Positions 31,283 through 41,334 of a DNA stretch of 64,000 bases are shown here, in pieces. The notes beneath the pieces were generated by a model. That model worked only from the letters and a program-made list of their open reading frames with translations. It did not search any database and was not told the DNA's origin. The DNA is from Chrysaora quinquecirrha (Eukaryota > Cnidaria > Scyphozoa > Semaeostomeae > Pelagiidae), in assembly GCA_014526335.1 (NCBI GenBank), contig JACTAT010000182.1, forward strand, positions 62,001 to 126,000, read 5' to 3'. Each line of letters starts with the position of its first letter. Positions within the stretch are counted from its first letter, which is position 1. The translations under genes were made by a program, and so were the position numbers.

Positions 31283-31508
31283 ATTTGCACTTTTTGCTAC
31301 CAATTTTAACTACTGATTTCTGGGGGTCATGTGCTAAATTTCAATTTTTTGCCCTCCCCCGCCTGGTAACTTTTTTGTAATTTTCGATACCTCATTCCCT
31401 CTCCTCTTTTTTAGGAGGAAGGGGCTAAAGTTACCTTTTTTGTACCATCCCCTTTTTCTCCCTCCCCCCTCTGGTCGCCACTACTGATGACACCCCTATA
31501 ATACTACT
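31283..31508 (-). repeat. Right terminal inverted repeat of the Polinton
   Basis: Reverse complement of the left repeat: on the plus strand it reads from CTTTTTGCTACCAATTTT through TTTCTGGGGGTCATGTGCTA and CCCCCTCTGGTCGCCAC to CCCCTATAATACTACT, immediately followed by CCCATG. It differs from the left repeat at scattered sites and has an extra 20-30 bp near GGAGGAAGGGGCTAAAGTTA. Confidence 0.9.
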
Positions 31509-31635
31509 CCCATGTACCAATTCGAAGACGAAAAACGAAATCTGACTTTGCCCCTTGGCTAACTTCGAATATAAGAAACTTAATGAAAGCCAGGGACAAT
31601 CTTAAGAAATTATCTACAAAATATCCTGAATTGTA
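31509..31635 (+). mobile_element. LINE fragment, right part
   Basis: It resumes the LINE frame broken at 17345: VPIRRRKTKSDFAPWLTSNI then RNLMKARDNLKKL, ending at TAA 31633-31635. The APWLT segment is a landmark of the endonuclease-RT linker in CR1/Jockey-type LINEs. CCCATG is counted here as the second copy of the target duplication. Confidence 0.75.
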
Positions 31636-31891
31636 ATCCCAGTATACTAGACCTATATCGTGATGGTTGTGGGCTTCGTTGCTCGTCGGTCACGTTTTGT
31701 GAAGCTCCAAATGAAGTAGGTTTTTTAAAAGCGTTCAAGGGGATACTGATTAAAGTCGCAAATTTAAAGAATGGTATAAGTTGAGGAGAAGTGTTCTAAT
31801 CATTCAACTTGGTGCATTTTATCTTTGAAGAAAGTATCCGTCGTATGTTGATTTGAGTTTGGCTACGTTGTAAATCGTGGCCTAGTCACCC

Positions 31892-32599
31892 ATGCCTCGT
31901 CAGGCCGCCTCGACAGCCCGATCCATGGATGAAGAAACGATCAAAGGTATAATCGAAACAGCTATCCAGGATCTAATTACGAAGGATGACATGCAGAATC
32001 TTATCGTGAATTTAGAAGAAAAGATGGAAAAGATCCTTGTGGAAAAAATTGCTGAAATAAAGAAACCCTTGGAAGATAAAATCCAAAGCTTGGAAAGCAA
32101 GTTGTCCGTGTACGAAGCTCATATGCAAGATCTTGAGGTAAAAATTGATGATAATGAACAGTACAGTCGCCGTTCTTGTCTGAGAATAACTGGAATACCG
32201 TTACCTCAAAATGGGAATGAATCCTCAGAAGAATGCGAGAAGAAAGTGATGGATGTTTTCGCTGAATTAAAAGTAGACATTTCTGAAGATGGAATAGATA
32301 GAGCACATCGCGTTGGAAAGAAAACCACGGATGATGATGGAATTGTGGGTCAGGCAATGATTATTAAGCTCAATTCTTGGAAGGACAGAGTCGCAGTTTA
32401 CCGAGCACGAAAGAAACTCGAGGGTAAACGTATCTACGTTGACCTTACAATCAGACGAGCAAAGTTACTCAAACTTGCCCAGTCATTGGTAAAATCGAAT
32501 CCAGATTTTGATTTTGCATTTGCTGACATTAATTGCCGTCTTGGAGTAAAAGGATCGGATGACAGGTTTCAATTTTCAATACAAAAGAGGAACTCTTGA
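31892..32599 (+). CDS. LINE ORF1 protein (coiled coil + RNA-binding domain)
   Basis: An intact 235-aa frame. Residues about 30-90 form a heptad-rich coiled coil (NLEEKMEKILVEKIAEIKKP). The sequence NEQYSRRSCLRITGIP (88-103) begins an RRM-like domain, followed by DRAHRVGK (137-143) and IIKLNSWKDRVAVYRARKKL, hallmarks of L1/CR1-type ORF1 proteins. A C-terminal basic region follows. Such proteins trimerise, coat the element RNA and act as chaperones during target-primed reverse transcription. The product is basic and has no zinc knuckles. ORF2 follows after an unusually long gap. Confidence 0.85.
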   Translation: MPRQAASTARSMDEETIKGIIETAIQDLITKDDMQNLIVNLEEKMEKILVEKIAEIKKPLEDKIQSLESKLSVYEAHMQDLEVKIDDNEQYSRRSCLRITGIPLPQNGNESSEECEKKVMDVFAELKVDISEDGIDRAHRVGKKTTDDDGIVGQAMIIKLNSWKDRVAVYRARKKLEGKRIYVDLTIRRAKLLKLAQSLVKSNPDFDFAFADINCRLGVKGSDDRFQFSIQKRNS

Positions 32600-33313
32600 A
32601 CATAATCTGAAGAGGTTTTTTTTTTCTTTTTTTTTCTTGACTTGAGAGTTTATTCCTTATAGTTATTAGTATTTAACATTAAGCTTAGGGCTAGTTTCAA
32701 GTTGGCGGAAATCCCGCGCTCGAGGCGGCTATCTTGTTTATGCGGGTTCGTTTCTTAATGCCGCTTGCAAACCTAAAAATTTTCTTCTTTTTCTTTTCGT
32801 CCGCGCGGGGAGTTCCGCTGACTTGAAACAGGCCCTGTGATTCCCGTTGTTTTTTTCCGAATAGAAGCTCAATTCCCATGGCAATCGGAGTTTGAACCGC
32901 TTCCTAAATGCTTTTCTTATCAAAACTATTGCGGCTGTTTTCCAGGGAAGATTACAGAATAGAGTATCTCCCATGACTATACAAATGTGATTATTTACCG
33001 TTCTACTAAAACCCCCATATGCATCGAATTTAATAATAATCAGTTCCCCGTGGACGCGTTTACAGTACCTTCGATATCTAAAGTTTGGTGTTTTCCACCG
33101 AAATTGTACAGCTCACAATTAAGTCCCCAACTACTGCTCAAAATGTATCTTGATCATTTTGCCCTTTCGTTGGATTGTAAACTTTGTGTTAATTTCTTTT
33201 GTTTATGGTATACTTGTTTATTTTGTATCCCGTCATTGTTATTTTCCTTATTTTACGATGGTGGTTGCATTGTGACTGATTGCCCTTAGGACCAGCGAGA
33301 CGATTTCATTGCG
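32600..33313. other. Inter-ORF region of the LINE
   Basis: 714 bp between the ORF1 stop and the first ORF2 methionine, with a T-rich run at 32615-32638. Short open frames occur, but none resembles a domain. How ORF2 is translated is unclear, since the gap is too long for simple stop-restart. Confidence 0.5.
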
Positions 33314-36300
33314 ATGATGCCGGTTGAAATCAATCAATGGAGAGCAACAATAGGGTGTTTCCGTGTATCCATGCAAAACTTGTCCCAACTTAGCAGAAAT
33401 GTTAGGCCACTTGCAATTCTCTTTCAAATTTTTAAGTTATTTTGGTTTTGTTATTTGTTCATGGCAGTCTCGATCCTTGTTCTTCCATTTGCACTAACAA
33501 TACAGTTTCTTGCAGTTCAGTCTGTTGCACCAGAGTTATGTTTTTTGCCTTTGTTCGCCCGCATGCATCAGTCTGCGAAGGTGGTACTTTACGTGACCGT
33601 AGAACTCTGCAAGCGAATCCCTATAGGCGTGACTGTCATTTTTCGATATAAGTACTTTCATTCTCACTATGTCTACTTTTACATAGCGTGCGTAGCATGC
33701 TCCGTACTACATATAAAATGGTTAGTCTTCAGGACCATTCTGCTGAGTGGTGATGTAGAAACGAATCCGGGCCCTGAAACACTTGACTTTTGTACTTGGA
33801 ACTTAAATAGTATCACTGCACATGATTTTCTACGAGTCTCTCTTATAGAGGCTTACAATTCGGTGTATAATTATGACCTTATTGGAATTGTTGAAACCCA
33901 CCTTAACAGCACTGTTGATGAAGATAGATTGGCACTAGATGGATATACGTTTATTAAAAATAACCATCCTCAAAATGTGAAAAGGGGTGGTGTTGGGCTG
34001 TATGTTAAAGATTCCCTCCCTTCAAAAAATCGCTCTGACCTAGTGACTCTTCCTGAATGTATTGTGCACGAAATCCAATTGAACAAGAAAAAGTACTTCT
34101 TCGCTGTAATCTATAGAAGTCCAAGTCAGGATCCGGAGGAGTTTGATAACTTTACAATAAACTTTGAGTTGATGCTATCCAAAATGCATGCTGAAAATCC
34201 TTTCTGTGTTATCATTACTGGTGATTTCAACTGTAGATCAACTCAGTGGTGGGAAAATGACACCGAAAATAATGAAGGAAAAATTTTTGAGCCACTAGCT
34301 TCAGACAATGGTCTTCATCAATTGATAGTAGAACCAACCCATTTGATGGGTGATTCCAAATCCTGTATCGACTTGATATTTACTGACCAACCTAACCTCA
34401 TCATTGAGTCTGGTGTCCATCCATCTCTACATGAACAGTGCCACCACCAAATTGTTCACGGTAAATTATCTGTTTCAAACATAGCCTTACCTCCATACAC
34501 CCGCAAAATTTGGTATTACAACAAGGCAGACCTTGTAGCCATTAGGAAAAGCATTGAGATGTTTTCTTGGCATGAACATCTTGACAAAATGACGTGTCCT
34601 AACGAACAAGTAAAACTACTCAATGAAGTCCTTTTGAACATTTATTCTAATTTCATTCCAAATAAAGTTAAAACAATTAGGCCTCGCCAAGCACCCTGGA
34701 TAACGGAAGGCGTCAAAAACTTTCTCAGGAAAAAAAATCGTGCATATAAAAGCTTTGTGAGGAGTGGTCGGCCAGACGACAAACTTGAAGGTATACAAAG
34801 CATGATATCTGAAGGGGCAAAGCTGGTTGAGGAAGCTAAGCAGAGTTACTTCCGTAAGGCTGGAGAAACTTTAGCTAATCTTGGTACAAGTAACAAAACT
34901 TACTGGACTTTAATAAATACCGTTCTAAACAAAGTAAAGATTCCCATGATACCACCTCTTCTAGAGAACGGGATGTTTATAACGGATTTTACCGAAAAGG
35001 CACAGATTTTCAATGACTATTTCATACTCCAATGCACGACCATTAACACAGGGAGTGAAAATCTACAAGATCTTCCAGTAACTACGACTCTGATAAGTGA
35101 TTTTGTCATCTCTGAGGAAAAGATACTAAATATCATAAGATCGTTTAATCCTAATAAAGCACATGGCTGGGATGAAATATCTGTGAGGATGATAAAGTTA
35201 AGCGATGCTTCATTGGTTCTTCCACTTAAAATAATTTTCATAAATTGTTTGAGGAGTGGTTTATTTCCCGAAATATGGAAATATGCAAATGTAGTTCCAG
35301 TTCATAAGAAAAATGAGAAAAATTTGAAGGGGAATTACCGTCCTATTTCTCTGCTACCGATTTTTGGGAAAATACTTGAAAAACTGATATATGATTCTCT
35401 TTACACACATCTTGCATCACATGAACTGCTTAATCCAAATCAATCAGGTTTTCGCCCAGGAGACTCAACGGTCAACCAGTTACTCTCAATAACACATACA
35501 ATATTTCAAGCATTTGACTGTAATCCGCCTCTAGATGTTCGTTCTGTGTATCTTGATATTTCTAAAGCATTTGACAGGGTATGGCACGATGGTCTAATTC
35601 ATAAATTAAAACGCTGTGGTGTCTCAGGACAACTTCTTCTCCTAATCCAAAGTTTTCTCAAGGATCGAAAGCAGAGGACTGTACTGAATGGACAGAGTTC
35701 TAGTTGGGGAGATATTTCAGCAGGGGTGCCCCAGGGCTCTATTCTAGGACCATTGTTTTTCCTTGTGTATATAAATGATCTAGCCGTAGGCTTGAAGTGC
35801 AATGCCAAGTTATTTGCTGATGATACATCACTGTTCACAGTGGTAGAAGATTCCAATACAGCCGCCAATGAAATAAACCATGACTTAGACTTGATAAGTC
35901 AGTGGGCTCACGCCTGGAGAATGTCTTTTAATCCTGATCCACAAAAACAAGCTGTCGAAGTGACATTTTCAAGAAAGAAAACTGAAATTGATCACCCAAT
36001 AATCCTTTTTAACAACATACCAGTTAAGAAAGTGAATGATCATAAACATTTAGGAATTATATTAGACTCAAAACTATCTTTCTCAGCGCATATCAAATCT
36101 GCTATCTCAAAAGCAAGAAAGGGCATTGGTTTGCTGAAATATCTCTCCAAATATCTGCCCCGGCATACACTAAACGAATTATTTAAGCTCTATGTTCGAC
36201 CCCACCTGGACTATGGTGACGTTATTTACCATATTCCTGCGAAATTATGTGAATTCAGTCAAAATATCATTTTGCCAAATTTAATGGAAAAGCTAGAGTC

Positions 36301-37050
36301 AGTCCAATACTCTGCTGCTTTGGCTGTTTCGGGAACATGGAGGGGAACATCGCGAGAGAAACTGTACACAGAGCTTGGCTGGGAGTCATTAAGCTCCCGA
36401 AGATGGAGCAGACGCCTTACTTTGTTCTACAAGTTTTTAAACAATCTTAGCCCTGAGTATACATCAGATCCAATTCCCCCTCTTCATCAGTCGCAGTACA
36501 GTCTTCGCAACCAGGATGTCATAGGGCGATTGAAGGCAAGGACAGAAAAATTTAAGTCTAGTTTCTATCCTAACTGTTTATCTGAATGGAATAAGCTTGA
36601 GCCTGAATTGAGACTTGCACCTTCTGCTGCTGTTTTTAAGAAAAAGCTCTTATCAATAATCCGCCCCCCCTGCAAAATCTGTCTTTGGAATCCATGACCC
36701 AGTCGGATTATCCTATCTCACTCAACTTAGGGTTGGTCTCAGCAAGTTGAATCTCCACAAATTCAAGCATAATTTTAAGGATACCATAAACCCGATGTGC
36801 CCATCAAACGATGGCATTGAGGATACGGAACACTTTTTTGTTGCTCTGCCGTTCTTTTGACGTTCCGCGGCAAGATCTTCTCTCTGGAATTGTAGAATTA
36901 TTACGACCATTTGTTCAAATCGTCAACTTGTCAAATGATGCTTTGGCGCAGATTTTATTATATGGCGATAAAGACCTCTCAAATGAAGTGAACAGAGATA
37001 TTCTTAAATTGACTTTACGTTTCATCCACGAAACTGGTCGTTTTGATTGA
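33314..37050 (+). CDS. LINE ORF2: hydrophobic leader, 2A-like peptide, APE endonuclease, reverse transcriptase
   Basis: The frame is open for 1,127 codons to 36697 and continues one base out of phase to 37050 (SYLTQLRVGLSKLNLHKF, then EDTEHFFLLCRSF). The break coincides with a run of C at about 36662-36669. Residues 1-141 form a hydrophobic leader with three membrane-like stretches. Residues 142-154 read ILLSGDVETNPGP, a perfect 2A-type skipping motif. The APE endonuclease follows (WNLNSI, IVETHL, GVGLYV, YRSPS, ITGDFNCRS). The reverse transcriptase shows NYRPISLLPIFGKILEKLI (about 673), DISKAFDRVWHDG (about 748), GVPQGSILGPLFF (about 804) and FADD at 834-837. All catalytic residues seen are kept. 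It nicks target DNA and copies the RNA there. CR1-group identity is inferred from motif spacing; 2A in such LINEs is known. Confidence 0.9.
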
Positions 37051-37459
37051 GTTCTTAAAATTTTCAGTGCTAAGCAACCACCATCCCCTTACGTAAATGT
37101 TCCTTTTCCTTTGCAACTACTGTTTCCCATTAGATGTCAGGCATTTGCACCTACCCATCCAACTAATTTACCCGAGTGACCTGCACTCATGGTTATTATC
37201 TCCAATTCTTCCCAAATGCTAGCCCGACATCTAATGTCAAACAGAATCTAGTTTAGTATCCATTAGTTTTTTTTTTTTTTTTTTTATTGTTCGTAGTGTA
37301 GTTGTTTGTCTAGTTGCATGTCTTTATGTTATGGCCATGGGGTAGTCATTGTTTTTGCTCCTCATGGCATCGTCACAGTAGTGTTGTATTGTAATTAGGA
37401 AGTATAGTAGAACGTAGCCTATGTCGTAAATATTTTATATGAATAAAAAAAAAAAAAAA

Positions 37460-37542
37460 AAGCTAAGCAACATTTCTGAGTGGCTGAGAATAAATAAACT
37501 CAGCCCAAATTGTCAAAAAACTGAGTTTTCAATAATTGCACA
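37460..37542 (+). mobile_element. LINE fragment B, left part (RT C-terminal side)
   Basis: The frame LSNISEWLRINKLSPNCQKT then EFSIIAH corresponds to the region just after the FADD motif in CR1/Jockey-like reverse transcriptases. It is cut at 37542 by the BEL LTR. Its continuation, after a gap of perhaps 25 codons, is at 48271. Confidence 0.75.
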
Positions 37543-37770
37543 TGTTTCGTTGATAAACCTCGTTTTTTATGTGTTTTGTTATTATTATGCTCAAACACAT
37601 TGCTGTATAATTTTCCCGCTGTGCTTCATTGATTATGAAAATTAGCTATTTTTTTGCTTTTATGTTGGTTTAGCATTAGAACAAGATCAGGCGGCTTCTC
37701 GCAAAATGCTAACCAGCTATCGGTATAAGTAAGAAAGTGCTAACCTGTAGGAACTTTAGATTGACCACCA
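37543..37770 (+). repeat. Left LTR of the BEL/Pao element
   Basis: 228 bp, TGTTTCGTTG...TTGACCACCA. It shares TTTTATGTTGGTTTAG, GGCTGCTTCTCGCAAAA-like blocks and AGAAAGTGCTAACCTG with the right LTR. It lacks about 20 bp near its 3' end compared with the right copy, and there are many substitutions, so the insertion is old. Confidence 0.9.
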
Positions 37771-38003
37771 AGTAAGTCTTGTTCTTAATTCGTTTATTAT
37801 CAGCAGTATGTAATCCTTTTTTATTAACTTAACTCTATTTTATATTTTTGTTTTAGATCGAATAGCATTTGAATTGCAAACGCTTATACGATTCGGTTAA
37901 TTCTAAAGTTTGACCTGCCCGATAAACCATAAATTTGATTTGGGAGACTATGCTGAAACAGAATCACGTAACTTTGATAAAAACAGAAAGTTTAGGCCCA
38001 AAC

Positions 38004-39523
38004 ATGACTGATGCAGAACAATTGAAGCTGAGTAAAATAGATAGAAGGATAGCGAAAGCAGCATTCACAAGAGCGTCAAAGCTTTGGAACACGTTATTGT
38101 AAACGAAAGACCAGTTGATGAGGTAAAAGACTTGTTGATCAAGCTACAAGGAGCATTTGATAATTTAGTAAACAAACATGAGGAGTTTACAAAATTTATC
38201 GAAAACGACAAAGAATTTGAGAGAGAGGAAAGTTGGCTCGCGAAATGTCACGAATCATTCTTGGAAACAGAGACTAGAGCAAAACAATATATTGATGAAC
38301 CAACTGAAAATACAGATAGTGAAAATGAAGACGAAAATGACGAAAATTCAGAGGGACCGTCTGTTATTTTGAAGAATTCCGAGCAGGAAACTGTCAGTGC
38401 AATCTTAGATCATTCGAATGAAAATTCAAATATGCAGAGTGTTACGCATGGCGACAATCATGACAAAGATGGAGACAAAGAGGAGGAAAATGATGAAAAC
38501 AAAGAGGAGATTAAAGATGAAAACAAGGAGGAGCCAAGAAATGCAAAAAAGGAACAGCAGTTTTGTGGATTTAAGGTGGAAAAGCCAAAATTGCCCTCAT
38601 TTTCAGGAGATGTACGGGAGTATGCAATATTCCGTTCAGATTTTAAACATGCAATTGAGGCTAGATATACAAAGAGAGATGCAATAACACTGCTCCGCAC
38701 ATGTTTAAAGGAAAAACCTTTGGAATTGATTAAAGGAATCGGAAATGATTATGATGCAGCATTGGAATATTTGGATGCTATTTATGGAGATCCACGTTTC
38801 CTATCAGATGCAGTCATGCACGATATAACCAAAGTCAAACCATTGCAGGATGGTGAAGATAGCCGTTTTTGTGATTTGGTACACCTTGTAAAATGCTGTT
38901 ATAATACATTGAAAGAAGTAGGAGTACCAAACGATATGGACAAAAGTCATATGCTTTCAATCAAAGAGCAGAAAATGTGTGCTGATGACAGGAAAATCTG
39001 GGCACGTTACCTAGTGCAAGAAAAGAAAACCCCAACTTTGCAAGGTTTGATGTTATGGATGACAGTAGAGATGAAATCTCGCATGCTTGCTACAGCACCA
39101 ATCAGATCGACATTTGCTCAAAGAAGGGCTGCCTGCCATGTCACTACTGCAAGCAACAACAGCAACATACCAGTGAGACACAAATGCTGGCTTTGCTCCA
39201 ACTCCACACATTGGCCAGATCAATGTACAAAATTTGCTGCCCTCAGTATTGATGATCGTCACAAGACTTCCAAAGAGAATCACGTATGTTTTAGCTGCCT
39301 GAAACGGGCTGGAAGAGATCACAAAGCTGCCAACTGTAGCCGCCGCCAGCAGTGCCCAAAAGTTGAAAATGGTATATGCTGTAATGGTTTCCATCATCAT
39401 TTCCTGCACAAAGAGAAATCCAACCAAGCAGGAATTGGTGTTTCCTTAGCATCTATTAACAGAGAAGCCATTTTACCAGTTATTTCAGCCAACATCTCAA
39501 ATTCAAAAGGCTTCTTCAAGTGA
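38004..39523 (+). pseudogene. gag: BEL/Pao Gag (DUF1759-type) with two zinc knuckles
   Basis: The likely start is ATG 38004 (MTDAEQLKLSKIDRRIAK). A one-base shift near 38077 moves to the long frame read from 38084 to 39523 (about 479 aa). The N-terminal coiled coil is followed by a very acidic Glu/Asp/Asn linker (38300-38560). Next comes the Pao capsid-like core (KPKLPSFSGDVREYAIFRSD, then FLSDAVMHDITKVKPL) and two CCHC-like modules (CWLCSNSTHWPDQC; CFSCLKRAGRDHKAANC). Gag packages the RNA into the particle. It ends at a TGA (39521-39523) that is in the same frame as the protease, so Gag and Pol were probably one polyprotein and the stop is a mutation. Confidence 0.85.
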
Positions 39524-40350
39524 GCAAATGTACTGCTAGACTCTGGCGCACAGATCAGTTTGATTCGTCAAGAGACTGCTGAAGACTTGGGGCTCAAGGG
39601 TCAAGATATTGGAGTTACTATAACAAAATTTGGTGGAGAAGAAGAAACATTGAAAACTAAGAAATACACTCTTACAGTTTCCTCAGTTAATGAAAGCAAG
39701 CAGTATTATGTAAAGGTTGTTGGTATTCCAGTGATCAGTGATGTTATTAAACCAGTCAATACAGCAAAACTAACAGCAATGTTTGGACTACAAGCAGACA
39801 GATTCAGAAGAGGAAGTGGCCCTGTGGACTTGCTCATTGGCATTGATTATGCATCAATGCATTCTGGTGAAACAAAGTAATTTGAGCATTTTTAGCTCGC
39901 CAGTCTCCACTTGGATGGGTTGTTTTTGGAGCTAAATCAGGAGAAACATGTGACACTACACATATTCTTCAGGTGAAGTATGCAAAACCAGTAGATCTTA
40001 TATCTCTTTTGTCAATCAGAGAAGGAAGAAGCAAAAGTTATTGCTGAATCATGTGTGAAGGTGGGAAACCAATGGTTAATTCCATACCCCTGGAAGAAAA
40101 ATCCAGATCTTCTACCTGACAATAAGCAATTGGCAGTAAAGCATTTAGAGTCAAAGCAGCGTCAGCTGAAAATCAAACCAGAACAAGCAGAAGCCACCAG
40201 CTCAACGACTATTGAATGAAAGGACCAGACTTGCTGAATAACCTCTTTGTAGTAAATCTGTGTTTCAGAGAAAGAGAAGTAGCATTGATTGGTGACATTT
40301 CAAAGATGTATCATCGCATATTGATACCAGAGCGAGATCAGCATGTTCAC
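39524..40350 (+). pseudogene. pol: BEL/Pao protease and start of reverse transcriptase
   Basis: The aspartic protease active site ANVLLDSGAQISLIRQ is at 39524-39571, in frame with gag after the TGA. The protease frame ends at 39880. RT entry motifs follow in pieces: AKVIAESCVKVGNQWLIPYP (about 40030-40095), then after an internal deletion MKGPDLLNNLFVVNLCFRER (40216) and IGDISKMYHRILIPERDQHV (about 40290-40350). The frame is cut in the middle of the RT fingers by the insertion at 40351. Confidence 0.85.
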
Positions 40351-40490
40351 AACATAGAGCAGATATGTTTTAATGCGCGCGCATTGCTACCACGTGACTC
40401 TTTTTCGCGCGCAAAGTTGAAATTGATCACAGAAAAGCAGTGATCAAAATCAGCTGATTTCAGTTTCACAAGAGGACGCTTCAAGTCGAG

Positions 40491-40788
40491 ATGTCCAAGT
40501 TTCTACTCGTTCTCTTATTTCTGGTTAGTATTGTTAGTCAAGTTTTTGGAACTCCAAAACGATGTAATGAAGGCTGTTTAGTCTGTGGAAAGATGAGAGA
40601 CGACCGATTTGTCAATGTGCCGAATGGAGAAGAAGAAAGAGATGAACTTCGAAAGGGCCTTCAACTTAGGCCGTATGGACTTCGAGAATAGGCACATTTG
40701 TTCGGCTTGTCATCGAGCATTACGAAGATTTCAATCAAGTGGGACAACAGATTTTCAATGTAATTTTTTTATTATTCTCATTAACTAT
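40491..40788 (+). pseudogene. N-terminal zinc-finger exon of the unknown inserted gene
   Basis: From ATG 40491 the frame gives a hydrophobic start, then CNEGCLVCGKMRDDRFVNV. In a second frame it continues NLGRMDFENRHICSACHRAL. The CxxC and CxxCH pairs look like one zinc finger split by a one-base shift near 40650. It is probably the first exon of the gene whose body is at 41335-42955. Function unknown, though N-terminal fingers of this sort are common in transposon proteins. Confidence 0.45.
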
Positions 40789-41334
40789 TAACTTAAGATT
40801 TTAAAACATCCTATGTTGCTCAACTAGTCACATTCGACCTTCAGGTAGTTTAAGTTAGGCCCAAATAATTTTAACTTGGATTTATTTGTCAGTGTTAGTC
40901 TTACACGATAATTTACTCGTGACAGTTGTCTCTGAATTTGATTAAGAGTAGCGAGAGAATTTATAAAAAAACGATTCAGATTTTACACAAAAAAACAACA
41001 TTTCTGCCTTTGTTGTCAGTTTTTCACAGTAGATATCTAAATGACTATAAAACAAATCTACATTACAAAAGGCCTATTGCCATACCACATATAATAAGTC
41101 ACTTCATACAGAAAGGAGTTTTAAATATTCAAAGTTATATTTACATTTGAACAGACCTTGGTAGAGAGATCATAGATAGACTTTATTTGTGGTATTGTTG
41201 TATGTTCAGTGAATATTTTTATATTTCATATATACTATCTTTTAAATCAAAAAGAACACTTACTTTTATGTTTCTCATGTTAGTTTTTTTTTGGGCAGCA
41301 ATAGGGACAGGGAGAGTGGAGAGTTGGAAGGAAA

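Larger units (their letters stand above)
17346..31508 (-). mobile_element. Polinton/Maverick element, 14.16 kb, complete ends, decayed core
   Basis: Both ends carry the same sequence in inverted orientation, starting AGTAGT(T/A)TTATAGGGG and containing GTGGCGACCAGAGGGGGG. Each end is followed outside by CCCATG, an exact 6-bp target duplication, as expected for Polintons. Inside are a protein-primed family B DNA polymerase pseudogene (17.7-21.6 kb), a packaging-type ATPase (27.1-27.7 kb) and several unknown genes. Polintons self-synthesise with their own polymerase and insert with a retrovirus-like integrase. No integrase, adenain-like protease or double-jelly-roll capsid frame can be recognised, so this copy is not autonomous. 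It sits inside a LINE fragment. Orientation is given for the polymerase. Confidence 0.9.
31636..37459 (+). mobile_element. Nearly full-length CR1/Jockey-group LINE with ORF1, ORF2, 3'UTR and poly(A)
   Basis: A leader (31636-31891), ORF1 (31892-32599), a long 714-bp inter-ORF gap, ORF2 (33314-37050) and a 3'UTR (37051-37442) end in an A run at 37443-37459. The 5' boundary is approximate. The element starts where an older LINE fragment ends and its poly(A) abuts yet another LINE fragment. Both ORFs are almost unbroken, so this is one of the younger insertions here. Confidence 0.85.

Noticed and set aside
39053..39427. 124-codon minus-strand frame
   Set aside because: Antisense to the BEL gag zinc knuckles.
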